Below, in pieces: positions 28,084 through 36,733 of a stretch of 64,000 bases of DNA. The stretch is from JACJYM01 sp965230495 (lineage in GTDB: Bacteria; Bacteroidota; Bacteroidia; Chitinophagales; Saprospiraceae), in the NCBI GenBank assembly GCA_965230495.1, contig CBDDLC010000002.1, positions 124,001 to 188,000 of the forward strand, given 5' to 3'. The translations under genes were made by a program, and so were the position numbers. Within the stretch, counting starts at the first letter, position 1, and every line of letters begins with the position of its first letter. The notes under the pieces were generated by a model. It made no database searches. It was not told where the DNA came from and saw only the letters and a program-made list of their open reading frames with translations.

Positions 28084-28832
28084 CCTGTCAAAAGAACTGC
28101 TATTATGTAATCTGCTAATAAAATCAAAATATCACTGTAAACCACAGCTCTGGTACTTGCTTCACCTAATTCAATACTGCCTCCCTTTACATGATATCCT
28201 TGGTAACATGATACAGAGGTCAAAATATATCCAAAGGTAATGGCCTTTACTAACATCATAAATACATTGTACGGAATGAAAAATGATCTCAGACCTCTGA
28301 TAAATTCTGCTGAAGTGAAAAGTCCAGTAGGCACAGAAGCAGAATAAGCACCAATATTACTTAGGATTGCTGCCAGAAAAACCAGAACAGGTATAACCAC
28401 AACTGCCGCCAAAGTTTTAGGCATGACAAGATATCCGGAAGTATTGACACCCATAATTTCCATAGCATCAATATGTTCTTTTTGTCTCATTCCACCTATT
28501 TCCGCCGCCATATTCGACCCTACTTTACCCGCTAAAACCAAACAAGTAATTGTAGGAGCCAATTCAATAATTGTCATATCTCGAACTACATAACCTATAT
28601 AATACGGAGGGATTAATGTGCCTTCCATCTGATAGTAGAATTGAACGGCCGTCACCGCTCCGATAAATACTGAAATAAGGAATACGATGCCCAATGACCC
28701 AATTCCTATGTCATACATTTGTCTGATGGTTTCCTTGTAGTACATTCGGAAATTTTCCGGTTTGCTCCAAATTTGGGACTGCCAGCCCACAAACGTTCCA
28801 AAATGGTGTAAAGATCTCTTAATAATCGACAT
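28080..28832 (-). CDS. MlaE-type ABC transporter permease
   Basis: A 250-residue integral membrane protein of the MlaE family. Landmarks are the long first helices with FLISVFIGAVTAVQFYYQM, the conserved VGSNMAAEIGGMRQKEHIDA loop followed by EIMGVNTSGYLVMPK, and the final helix region KGGSIELGEASTRAVVYSDI. About five membrane segments are expected. It is the first gene of a minus-strand run mlaE-mlaF-moaC and is divergent from the SDR gene. It should form the membrane part of a phospholipid transporter. Confidence 0.92.
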   Translation of the reverse strand: MSIIKRSLHHFGTFVGWQSQIWSKPENFRMYYKETIRQMYDIGIGSLGIVFLISVFIGAVTAVQFYYQMEGTLIPPYYIGYVVRDMTIIELAPTITCLVLAGKVGSNMAAEIGGMRQKEHIDAMEIMGVNTSGYLVMPKTLAAVVVIPVLVFLAAILSNIGAYSASVPTGLFTSAEFIRGLRSFFIPYNVFMMLVKAITFGYILTSVSCYQGYHVKGGSIELGEASTRAVVYSDILILLADYIIAVLLTG

Positions 28833-28930
28833 TAGAATTATCAGCTTTTTTGATGCTTTGGATAATTGAAGTTCAAAATTAAACTATTTTTATAGATTAG
28901 AATTTTATATTTATTAAAACAAGATAAATT

Positions 28931-29632
28931 ATGTTAGCCGTTGTCACCGGAGCTACCAAAGGAATCGGAAGAGCCATTGCCTTTGAGTTGGCTTCAAAAC
29001 AGTATAACTTGGCCATTTGTTCAAGGAATTTGAGGGATTTGCAAGAGATGAGAGAAGAAATTTTGAAAATCTACCCTAATCTTAAAATTTTGACTAAGGA
29101 TACGGATATGCGAAAAAAAGAAGACGTAAATTCTTTTTCTCAAATGATTCTTTCTGAATTTGATTCGATAGATGTTTTGGTTAATAATGCGGGAGTATTT
29201 GTAGCAGGATTAACACATACAGAGGATGAAGGGCTATTAGAATTAATGATGGAAACTAATCTATACAGTGCGTATAATCTGACGAGAGCCTTACTTCCTG
29301 CGATGCTTGAAAAGAACAGCGGACATATTTTTAACATGTGCAGTATAGCGAGTAAAATAGCTTATCCGAATGGAGGGTCTTATAGCATTTCTAAATTTGC
29401 GTTATACGGTTATACCAAGGTGCTTAGAGAGGAACTTAAGGAAAAGGGAATTAAAGTAACGGCCATTTTGCCCGGAGCTACATGGTCCCATAGTTGGGCA
29501 GGAGTAGACCTTCCACAAGAAAGATTAATGGAAGCAAATGATATTGCTAAATTGGTTACCAATGCTTTAGAATTGGGACCTTCTGCTACTATTGAGGAAA
29601 TTGTCATAAGACCTCAGTTAGGAGATTTATAG
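28931..29632 (+). CDS. Short-chain dehydrogenase/reductase
   Basis: A 233-residue classical SDR. The nucleotide-binding loop is VTGATKGIGRAIA (residues 5-17), NNAG is at about 83, the catalytic serine is in FNMCSIASK, and Tyr/Lys are in GSYSISKFAL. The end (IEEIVIRPQLGDL) is typical of the Bacteroidota YdfG/3-oxoacyl-reductase-like group. It oxidises or reduces a carbonyl or alcohol with NAD(P)H; the substrate is unknown. It lies 186 bp upstream of the homogentisate cluster on the same strand; that gap holds what looks like a separate operator region. Confidence 0.88.
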   Translation: MLAVVTGATKGIGRAIAFELASKQYNLAICSRNLRDLQEMREEILKIYPNLKILTKDTDMRKKEDVNSFSQMILSEFDSIDVLVNNAGVFVAGLTHTEDEGLLELMMETNLYSAYNLTRALLPAMLEKNSGHIFNMCSIASKIAYPNGGSYSISKFALYGYTKVLREELKEKGIKVTAILPGATWSHSWAGVDLPQERLMEANDIAKLVTNALELGPSATIEEIVIRPQLGDL

Positions 29633-29720
29633 AGCATTAACTCCTGTCTTAATAGTAGGTTACAAATATTTGAGTTGAACTTATAATTAGGATCATTTTA
29701 TATTAACTGATGTGATACTA

Positions 29721-29748
29721 ATCATGCTATAACATGATGTTTATCATG
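29721..29748 (+). promoter_or_regulatory. Candidate operator upstream of hmgA: three ATCATG half-sites
   Basis: ATCATG (29721-29726) and CATGAT (29733-29738) form an inverted repeat with a 6-nt spacer, followed by another ATCATG at 29743-29748. A weak TAATCTTG box follows at 29770-29777. The cluster lies 70-97 nt before the hmgA ATG, a sensible place for a regulator of tyrosine breakdown. Confidence 0.4.
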
Positions 29749-29817
29749 AAAAAACTTGTGCATAATATTTAATCTTGGGCTCATTAAATATTAGTTAAGT
29801 TCTTAAATTAATTTTCA

Positions 29818-30978
29818 ATGCCCAGATATCATACCTTGGGAATAATTCCTGATAAAAGACATACAGTTTTTCGTAAAAAGGATGGTTCATTGTATCAGGA
29901 AGAATTGTTTGGTACAGCTGGTTTTGCGGGTATGTCATCCTTGTTGTACCATCATTATCCTCCCACCTGTGTCAAGCAATTTGACGAACCACGTAACATT
30001 CGGCCTAAGGTGTCAATTGAAGATAATATGAAGGCAATGAGCTTTCAGGGTTTTAGTCTCAGGTCACAAGAGGATTATTTAAAAAGTAGAAAGACTCTTT
30101 TCGTTAATAATGATTTACATATTGGACTTGCAGCTCCAAAAGGGTTTTCTGAAGAATATTTCTTTAAGAATGCCGATGCTGACGAAATGATTTTCGTCCA
30201 TAAAGGATCTGGAACTTTAAGGAGCATGTATGGAAGTGTGGATTTTGAATATGGTGATTATCTGATAATCCCAAGAGGAACCATCTATCGAATAGATTTT
30301 GAAAGTGAGGATAATCGCTTGTTGTATGTAGAGAGCTTTAGTCCGATTTTAACTCCTAAAAGATATCGTAATTATTTTGGACAAATGTTGGAACATTCTC
30401 CTTTTTGTGAACGAGATTTTAAACTCCCGCAAAACTTGGAAACTTATGATGAGAAAGGAGATTATAAAATCTACATAAAGAAAAAAGGAATTCTCTATGG
30501 TTATCTTTACGAGAATCATCCTTTTGATGTAGTCGGTTGGGATGGCTTGAACTATCCTTATGCAATTTCTATTTTTGATTTTGAACCATTAACAGGTCGT
30601 ATTCATATGCCTCCACCTATTCATCAGCAATTTGAAGCAAATAATTTTGTAATATGTTCTTTTGTGCCAAGGCTTTATGATTATCACCCAGATGCTATTC
30701 CAGCACCTTATCATCATAGTAATATAGATGCAGATGAATTATTATACTATGTAGACGGTGATTTTATGAGCCGTAATGATATTCAAAAGGGGCAGATAAC
30801 CCTCCATCCCGGAGGAATACCTCATGGACCTCATCCGGGGGCAATAGAAAGAAGTATTGGCCAAAAAGAAACAGGAGAACTAGCGGTAATGATTGATCCT
30901 TTTAATCCGGTATCAATTACAGAAGAAGCGATGAAACTGGAAGTTTCGGATTATTATAAGTCTTGGATAATAAATTGA
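29818..30978 (+). CDS. hmgA: Homogentisate 1,2-dioxygenase
   Basis: A 386-residue cupin-type, iron-dependent ring-cleaving enzyme that converts homogentisate to maleylacetoacetate in tyrosine breakdown. The N-terminus (YHTLGIIPDKRHTVFRKKDG) matches the Bacteroidota subgroup; it is shorter than the human and Pseudomonas enzymes (about 430-445). The iron site is visible near residues 298-345: His in YHHSNID, Glu in ADELLYYVDG, and His in HPGGIPHGPHPG. It is the first gene of a four-gene plus-strand cluster hmgA-hppD-oxygenase-queD. Confidence 0.9.
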   Translation: MPRYHTLGIIPDKRHTVFRKKDGSLYQEELFGTAGFAGMSSLLYHHYPPTCVKQFDEPRNIRPKVSIEDNMKAMSFQGFSLRSQEDYLKSRKTLFVNNDLHIGLAAPKGFSEEYFFKNADADEMIFVHKGSGTLRSMYGSVDFEYGDYLIIPRGTIYRIDFESEDNRLLYVESFSPILTPKRYRNYFGQMLEHSPFCERDFKLPQNLETYDEKGDYKIYIKKKGILYGYLYENHPFDVVGWDGLNYPYAISIFDFEPLTGRIHMPPPIHQQFEANNFVICSFVPRLYDYHPDAIPAPYHHSNIDADELLYYVDGDFMSRNDIQKGQITLHPGGIPHGPHPGAIERSIGQKETGELAVMIDPFNPVSITEEAMKLEVSDYYKSWIIN

Positions 30979-30997
30979 CACAACTAAATATATCAAT

Positions 30998-32155
30998 ATG
31001 TTGGATTTAAAAAAAGTAAATAACTTCAACTATAGCTTGGAAAAGATATTCCCTGAAGCTGAGGATTTTCTTCCGATAATGGGGACCGATTATGTAGAGT
31101 TTTATGTAGGCAACGCTAAACAGGCGGCACATTTTTATAAATCAGCTTTGGGTTTTCAGTCTTTGGCATATGCTGGCTTAGAGACAGGAGTTAAGGACAG
31201 GACATCTTATGTGGTGGTTCAGGATAAGATTCGATTGGTATTGACAACGCCTTTCCCCAATAAAGAAAGTCAGGATATTTTTGATCATATAGAAAAGCAT
31301 GGAGATGGTGTAAGGGTTATAGCCTTATGGGTTGAAGATGCTAAACAGGCATGGGAAGAGACGACTTCCAGAGGAGCTAAATCTTTTTTTGAACCAAGAA
31401 AGGAAACCGATGACCATGGTGAAGTGGTAAGATCAGCCATCCATACCTATGGAGATACAGTACACGTATTCGTCGAAAGAAAAAACTATAATGGAGTGTT
31501 TTTGCCTGGATTTGAGAGATGGGATTCTCATTATAATCCAAGCTCCTGTGGTTTAAAATATATTGATCATATGGTCGGTAATGTAGGGTGGAATGAGATG
31601 AATACATGGGCAGAGTTTTACGGTAAAACAATGGGTTTCGCTAATTTAATCACCTTTGATGATAAGGATATATCAACTAAATATACTGCTCTTATGAGTA
31701 AGGTGATGACGAATGGAAATGGGCGAATTAAATTTCCGATTAACGAACCTGCTGAGGGAATTAAGAAATCTCAAGTTGAAGAATATCTGGATTTCTATAA
31801 TGGAGCAGGATGCCAACATATAGCAGTGGCTACAGACGATATAGTTTTTACGGTCAGCGAAATGAAAAAGCGAGGTGTAGAATTCCTATATGTTCCGGGT
31901 ACCTATTATGATACCGTAGGCAATAGGGTAGGAGAGATAGCCGAAGATCTTGAAGTATTGAAGAAACATGGAATTATGGTAGATAGAGATGATGAGGGGT
32001 ACTTACTTCAAATCTTCACTAAGCCGTTTACAGACAGACCCACCTTGTTTTTTGAGATAATTCAAAGAAAAGGAGCTCAATCATTTGGTAAAGGAAATTT
32101 TCAAGCTTTGTTTGAATCAATTGAAGCCGAACAAGCAAGGCGAGGTACATTATAA
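30998..32155 (+). CDS. hppD: 4-hydroxyphenylpyruvate dioxygenase
   Basis: A 385-residue enzyme with two vicinal-oxygen-chelate halves, turning 4-hydroxyphenylpyruvate into homogentisate, the substrate of the preceding gene product. The N-terminal half shows DYVEFYVGNAKQAAHFYKSA. The catalytic half carries the Fe(II) ligands: His in LKYIDHMVGNV, His in AGCQHIAVATDD, and Glu in PTLFFEIIQRKG, with the C-terminal gate GNFQALFESIE. Length is typical (350-400). It starts 19 nt after hmgA, clearly the same operon. Confidence 0.95.
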   Translation: MLDLKKVNNFNYSLEKIFPEAEDFLPIMGTDYVEFYVGNAKQAAHFYKSALGFQSLAYAGLETGVKDRTSYVVVQDKIRLVLTTPFPNKESQDIFDHIEKHGDGVRVIALWVEDAKQAWEETTSRGAKSFFEPRKETDDHGEVVRSAIHTYGDTVHVFVERKNYNGVFLPGFERWDSHYNPSSCGLKYIDHMVGNVGWNEMNTWAEFYGKTMGFANLITFDDKDISTKYTALMSKVMTNGNGRIKFPINEPAEGIKKSQVEEYLDFYNGAGCQHIAVATDDIVFTVSEMKKRGVEFLYVPGTYYDTVGNRVGEIAEDLEVLKKHGIMVDRDDEGYLLQIFTKPFTDRPTLFFEIIQRKGAQSFGKGNFQALFESIEAEQARRGTL

Positions 32156-32181
32156 TTATAATAACTATTAGTAAAAAAGAT

Positions 32182-33147
32182 ATGAATAAGAATGAGATTA
32201 AACGTGTTGATTATCTAGATTTTGTTTCTGGAGATGTTGAAAAGAGGGAGAAGTTTATTCAGGATTTTGGTGACTCGTTTTCAAATATGGGATTTGCGAT
32301 AGTAGCAAATCACGGTGTGTCAATGGATTTAAAAGATAATTTATATTCTGCCATGAGACACTTCTTTTCACTCTCGGATGCTGATAAAAAGAAATATGAG
32401 GACGAATTAATCGCAGGACAGAGAGGTTATATTTCTAAAAATAAGGAAAGTGCCAAAGGGCAAAAGGTAGCTGATTTGAAAGAGTTTTACCATATTGGGC
32501 AAGATGTTAGTATTGAAGAAGCCAAGGAACTAGGTTATCCCACAAATATTTGGGTTGAAGAGGTGCCTGAAATAGAGAAGTATGGGATGGAAATTTTTAA
32601 AACATTAGAGGAAACAGGAAAAAATTTGTTGAAAGCAATCGCTCTGTATCTAAACCTATCGGAAGACTATTTTGATGAAAAAATAAAAAAGGGAAACAGT
32701 ATTCTTAGGCTTTTACACTACTATCCTTTGGATGATGCCAATTTAGAAAATACCAGTGCGGTAAGGGCAGCTGCTCATGGAGATATAAATTTGATAACTT
32801 TATTAATGGGAGCAAGTGCGGAAGGATTACAAGCACAAACATTGTCAGGAGAATGGTTAGATGTAATGCCTCAGTCTGATGAAATCGTTATTAATGTGGG
32901 TGATATGTTAGCCAGACTAACAAATGATAAATTACGATCTACGATTCATAGAGTTATTAACCCAACTGATGTGGCGAAATTGAAAACGTCTCGTTATTCG
33001 ACACCCTTTTTTCTTCATCCACATTCGGAAATGGATTTAACATGTTTGGAAAGTTGTGTTACAAATGAAAATCCTAAAAGATATAGCGATATGACCTCAG
33101 GAGAGTTTTTAACTGAGAGATTGATAGAATTAGGTCTTAAAAAATAA
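32182..33147 (+). CDS. Isopenicillin-N-synthase-like 2-oxoglutarate/Fe(II) oxygenase
   Basis: A 321-residue non-heme iron oxygenase. The DIOX N-terminal part (FSNMGFAIVANHGVSMDL, RGYISKNKESAKGQ) is followed by a jelly roll with the facial triad HGD (AAHGDINLITLL) and His in RSTIHRVINP. The 2-oxoglutarate-binding Arg is in TSRYSTPFF. The LKEFYHIGQ stretch is typical of this family. It lies 26 nt after hppD and 1 nt before queD, so it belongs to the tyrosine cluster. The substrate is not predictable; Bacteroidota commonly carry such a gene beside hppD, but its function is not established to my knowledge. Confidence 0.85.
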   Translation: MNKNEIKRVDYLDFVSGDVEKREKFIQDFGDSFSNMGFAIVANHGVSMDLKDNLYSAMRHFFSLSDADKKKYEDELIAGQRGYISKNKESAKGQKVADLKEFYHIGQDVSIEEAKELGYPTNIWVEEVPEIEKYGMEIFKTLEETGKNLLKAIALYLNLSEDYFDEKIKKGNSILRLLHYYPLDDANLENTSAVRAAAHGDINLITLLMGASAEGLQAQTLSGEWLDVMPQSDEIVINVGDMLARLTNDKLRSTIHRVINPTDVAKLKTSRYSTPFFLHPHSEMDLTCLESCVTNENPKRYSDMTSGEFLTERLIELGLKK

Positions 33148-33148
33148 A

Positions 33149-33505
33149 ATGGAGATTTATAAACGATTTACTTTCGATTCGGCTCATTTTTTACCCAATG
33201 TACCTGATGATCACAAGTGTAAAAATATGCATGGACACACCTATACTCTAACGGCCTATTTTGAAGGAGACTTGGATTCTGAGATGGGATGGTTAATTGA
33301 TTTTGGTGATGTTAAGAAGGTGGTAAAACCTATTATTGATGTACTGGATCATAAGCTATTAAATAATATCGAAGGACTTGAAAATCCTACATGTGAAATA
33401 ATAGCCATTTGGATTTGGAATAAAATAAAACCTAAACTACCCTTACTATCAAAAGTAATACTTGATGAAACACCAACTTCCGGGGCAATTTATGCAGGAA
33501 TATAG
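33149..33505 (+). CDS. queD: 6-carboxytetrahydropterin synthase / 6-pyruvoyl-tetrahydropterin synthase homologue
   Basis: A 118-residue T-fold enzyme. The QueD signature is complete: zinc His in FDSAHFLPN, then the catalytic cysteine and zinc ligands in CKNMHGHTY, WLIDFGDVKKVV, LDHKLLN, and the pterin-anchoring Glu in DETPTSGAIY. The CxxxHGH arrangement favours the queuosine-pathway enzyme, making 6-carboxytetrahydropterin from dihydroneopterin triphosphate. Its place as last gene of the hmgA-hppD operon (1 nt after the oxygenase) raises the alternative that it supplies a pterin for an aromatic hydroxylase. Start at the ATG giving MEIYKRFTFDSAHF. Confidence 0.88.
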   Translation: MEIYKRFTFDSAHFLPNVPDDHKCKNMHGHTYTLTAYFEGDLDSEMGWLIDFGDVKKVVKPIIDVLDHKLLNNIEGLENPTCEIIAIWIWNKIKPKLPLLSKVILDETPTSGAIYAGI

Positions 33506-33569
33506 AATACGATATTCAAGAATATTGATTTGCCAACCCTAGGATAGGTGAGGTTGTAATGATAAATAT

Positions 33570-34238
33570 TTAATCAACCCTTCGTAACCATCCAAGTATA
33601 TAGGGCTCGTCAATCAACCACCTACCATTTTGGTTTAGCATGGCGTATTTACGTCTTGTACCATTTCCAGGACCTAAATTCTGAGATATACACTCTACTG
33701 TTGTATTAGTGACTTTAGTCACTATGGCTACATGACCGAATTGATTAAATGGAGCAGCCCTATAGACCAAAAGATCTTCTTTTTTAGGTTTTGTAGTTCC
33801 GGAATTGCTGTATTGCCTTAGATTTCTTCCAGTATTGTAAGAACCATCGGATAAAGAATGATCAAAAAATTCTTTGGCGTGCCCATAACTATTAGGCATT
33901 TTATGACCAAAACGTTCGTAATAATATCTTTTTACAAATTCTACACATTGATACTTTAAACCCAAATTGTAACCATCTGGTGTTGTATTCCTTCCTGATA
34001 CGTTTCTAACACTGCCATTGTCATAAACTTTAACACCGTTAAAAGCATCTACTACTTTACCCGTTCCCTTAACTTTTCCACCTGTAGATCTTTTAGTTTT
34101 TTTTGCTACGGTTTTTTCCACGTTATCCTTTTTAGAGAAAAAAGTGATATCTGGTATTCTATCCCCTAACAACCACAAGGCTAATCCACACATTATTAAA
34201 ATGGTGACCACAAGGGAAATGATTTGGCTACTTCTCAT
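33570..34238 (-). CDS. Membrane-anchored CHAP-domain amidase/peptidase
   Basis: A 222-residue protein with one N-terminal membrane anchor (about residues 7-25, LVVTILIMCGLALWLLG), a basic linker, and a C-terminal CHAP domain. The catalytic cysteine is in LKYQCVEFVKRYYYERFG and the histidine in FGHVAIVTKV, followed by VECISQNLG. CHAP domains cleave peptidoglycan cross-peptides or glutathionylspermidine-type amides; with a periplasmic location, cell-wall cleavage is most likely. It abuts the upstream VOC gene with no gap and is the last gene of a four-gene operon. Confidence 0.82.
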   Translation of the reverse strand: MRSSQIISLVVTILIMCGLALWLLGDRIPDITFFSKKDNVEKTVAKKTKRSTGGKVKGTGKVVDAFNGVKVYDNGSVRNVSGRNTTPDGYNLGLKYQCVEFVKRYYYERFGHKMPNSYGHAKEFFDHSLSDGSYNTGRNLRQYSNSGTTKPKKEDLLVYRAAPFNQFGHVAIVTKVTNTTVECISQNLGPGNGTRRKYAMLNQNGRWLIDEPYILGWLRRVD

Positions 34239-34676
34239 TTACTCAAAATTTAAAGTGCCTTGGTCACTGTGATATTCATCGAAAGCTTTGTCTATTGGTT
34301 CCCAAAGCTCTATAGCTCTTCCTTCTGCGTCCATAATATGGACAAATTTTCCATATTCATAGGTCTCTATTTTATCAATTATTTTAACTCCTTTAGATTT
34401 AAGTTCTTCTATTAATGATTCGATGTTTTCGACCCTATAATTAATCATAAACTCTTTTTCTGAAGGGTTAAAGTAAGGTGTGTCTTCTTTAAATGGACTC
34501 CACTGTAGGTATATATTTTGATCCGGTTTCGATACTCTTTTTTGAATGAATGTGGCACCATATTCATTGATTTTTAATCCAAGATTTTCTTGATACCATT
34601 TTTTCGTAATGTTTGGATCTTTTGATTTGAAGAATATACCTCCTATACCTATAATACGACCTTTTTTTGAACTCAT
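34239..34676 (-). CDS. VOC-family (glyoxalase-like) protein
   Basis: A 145-residue vicinal-oxygen-chelate protein: two beta-alpha-beta units with IGGIFFKSKDPNITKKWYQE at the start and VHIMDAEGRAIELWEP, containing the usual metal-ligand Glu, near the end. Related proteins include glyoxalase I, extradiol dioxygenases and antibiotic-binding proteins, and the substrate cannot be told. It overlaps the upstream metallopeptidase-like gene by 4 nt and abuts the CHAP gene, so it is translationally coupled on both sides. Confidence 0.8.
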   Translation of the reverse strand: MSSKKGRIIGIGGIFFKSKDPNITKKWYQENLGLKINEYGATFIQKRVSKPDQNIYLQWSPFKEDTPYFNPSEKEFMINYRVENIESLIEELKSKGVKIIDKIETYEYGKFVHIMDAEGRAIELWEPIDKAFDEYHSDQGTLNFE

Positions 34677-35365
34677 TTGTGTTTTAATAATTGGTGATAA
34701 AAATATAAATATATACTGTTAACAAAATGATTTTGATCTTGATAAAATTGTCTTTTCTTATAAAAGTCTTCAATGATTTCAGCTTGTTGTTCGAAATCGA
34801 ATTCAAAAATATGTCCTTGGTCAATCATTACCTTATGAAGTTGTTCGATTCCTCCATAATCATAAGTGTTACTTTTGGCCTGTGCTAAAAGAGCTCTAAA
34901 TAAATATAAAGATCCAAATATTTGGAATTGGTAAACATGTGTCATTTCATGGATGAATGTTTCGGGTGTCAATGTCTCACAGTAATTAATAGTATTGAAA
35001 CTTACATAGGCTATACAGTATTTTTGATAAAATTTGCCCATACTATCATTGATTCTTACCTGATCCAAATCAATAATATCTGAAAATATTTCTTGAGCGA
35101 GTATTCTTTCTTTTTGAGTAAGAGGTCTAGTTCGAGAGAATATACTTTTTATAAATTCATGGATTTCCGCTATTCCAAATATGTCAAAGGTTAGAAATAA
35201 TATATCACCCAAAAACACAAGAGGATTGTTTGAAGCTATTTTGTTTGATGTAGGCAGAAATTTAAGGTTTACAACTCCAGTCAGGAATCTTAGGATTCTA
35301 TTAGGAAGATAATGGAAGTATCTCCGGACATAGAATATTAAATTCTTAATTATTCGATGTATCAC
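34673..35365 (-). CDS. Putative zinc metallopeptidase-like protein (HEMTH motif)
   Basis: A 230-residue protein with a zinc-binding HExxH motif at TFIHEMTHVYQFQ (near residue 140), preceded by RPLTQKERILAQEIF and DLDQVRINDS. That combination resembles the DUF4157 / vgr-related peptidase-like family, in which the HExxH helix follows an RPLxxxE segment. No signal peptide is clear. Activity is not proven and the downstream third zinc ligand is not obvious (possibly Glu in FEQQAEIIEDF). The start immediately follows the permease stop, and its end overlaps the VOC gene by 4 nt. Confidence 0.65.
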   Translation of the reverse strand: MIHRIIKNLIFYVRRYFHYLPNRILRFLTGVVNLKFLPTSNKIASNNPLVFLGDILFLTFDIFGIAEIHEFIKSIFSRTRPLTQKERILAQEIFSDIIDLDQVRINDSMGKFYQKYCIAYVSFNTINYCETLTPETFIHEMTHVYQFQIFGSLYLFRALLAQAKSNTYDYGGIEQLHKVMIDQGHIFEFDFEQQAEIIEDFYKKRQFYQDQNHFVNSIYLYFYHQLLKHK

Positions 35366-36667
35366 TTATTCGTATCTAAGGATTTTAATGGGGTTAATCT
35401 TAGATATTAGAATACTTGGAAGCAACATGCAAAGAATTACAATAAAAAAGGTGAAGACATTAATCAATAAAATTCGAATCCAGTCAAACTTTATAGGGGC
35501 CACGCTTAAATAATAATTCTTTTCATCAAGAGTAATAAATTCGAAGTAGTATTGCAGAAAGCATATACCAAGCCCTAGAAGATTGCCAAATATGATACCC
35601 CATACAACTATCTTCATTGCTTTGAGAATAAATATTCTACGAATGACTTTGTTTTGAGCTCCTAATGATTTTAGTATTCCTATCATGGATGATCTCTCAA
35701 GGATTAATATAAGCAAGACGGTTATCATATTGATTATTCCAACAAGTATCATAAGTTTGAGAATGACATCCTCGTTGATGTTTTGTAGTTCCAGCCAATC
35801 GAAGATTCCAGGATATTTATTTCTTATGCTTTCAGCATATATGTGTGAAGGCAACAAATCATAATACATGTATTCGGTGAGTGTAGGAATATCTTTTAGG
35901 TAATCAGTAAATACTTCATAGCCCTGAACTTGGTTGCTTTGCCACCCCAGAAGCTCTTGCAATAATTTGATATCACATACCATGAATTTTTGATCATATT
36001 CTTCTAGTCCTGTACTATAAATACCAACTACTTTCATTTTTTTTCTTATCGGCTTATTGTCTCGAATAAAACTGATAATGAACTCATCGTTTAATTTCAA
36101 AATGGTTTTAGCTGCTATAGATCTTGAAATAATTACCTCTCTACTGATAGTATCTCCAGTAATGACAGGTATACGTCCTTCTTTAATATAATTTTCAAAA
36201 TGACTCCAATCATAGTTTTCGTCTACTCCCTTTTGAAGGACAGCGTGATAGTTTTTTTTATGTTGAATAACTCCAGGAATGGTGACAAACGGATGAATAG
36301 ATTTAATGCCTCCGTTAGTTCTATCTTCAACATACTGCCCCTCGAGTTCTTTGCCGAAAAATTGTTTTGGTCTTTGGAATTCGACATATTGAATTCCATC
36401 AATTTCATCTATTAGTGTCTTTTCCAGTGAAATAGATTTGATATCATAATTTCTTGAAATATTGGAATCCGTAATATGAATATGTCCCCAGAACCCAAAA
36501 ACTTTGCTCGTAATTTTATGCTTAAATCCGTTAATTAGGCACGTGGTGACTATCATGATGGTCAAGCTTATGGCAATGGAACCAATGGCAATATTCACAA
36601 TGTGATTTGTGAAACCTTGATTACCTTTAATCGAATATCTCGATGCTATAAACCGCTCTAATTTCAT
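35366..36667 (-). CDS. LolC/LolE-type (FtsX-fold) ABC transporter permease
   Basis: A 433-residue inner-membrane protein with the LolC/E layout: helix 1 near residues 25-48, a large periplasmic MacB-like domain (about 50-290), then three C-terminal helices (LKLMILVGIINMITVLLILI, followed by the FtsX signature ERSSMIGILKSLGAQNKVIR). The N-terminus FIASRYSIKGNQGF is typical of Bacteroidota LolC/E homologues. It should extract lipoproteins or other substrates with an ATPase encoded elsewhere. First gene of the operon, with a divergent tyrS 66 bp away. Confidence 0.88.
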   Translation of the reverse strand: MKLERFIASRYSIKGNQGFTNHIVNIAIGSIAISLTIMIVTTCLINGFKHKITSKVFGFWGHIHITDSNISRNYDIKSISLEKTLIDEIDGIQYVEFQRPKQFFGKELEGQYVEDRTNGGIKSIHPFVTIPGVIQHKKNYHAVLQKGVDENYDWSHFENYIKEGRIPVITGDTISREVIISRSIAAKTILKLNDEFIISFIRDNKPIRKKMKVVGIYSTGLEEYDQKFMVCDIKLLQELLGWQSNQVQGYEVFTDYLKDIPTLTEYMYYDLLPSHIYAESIRNKYPGIFDWLELQNINEDVILKLMILVGIINMITVLLILILERSSMIGILKSLGAQNKVIRRIFILKAMKIVVWGIIFGNLLGLGICFLQYYFEFITLDEKNYYLSVAPIKFDWIRILLINVFTFFIVILCMLLPSILISKINPIKILRYE

Positions 36668-36706
36668 AACGGTAGCGAATATCGCAATTAAGTTTTACTA
36701 ATATTC

Positions 36707-36714
36707 TATTTTTG
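36707..36714 (+). promoter_or_regulatory. Bacteroidota-type -7 box before tyrS
   Basis: TATTTTTG fits the TAnnTTTG consensus and lies 19 nt before the tyrS ATG, between divergent genes. The -33 element is not clear. Confidence 0.45.
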
Positions 36715-36733
36715 TGTTTGAATAAATCTCAAG

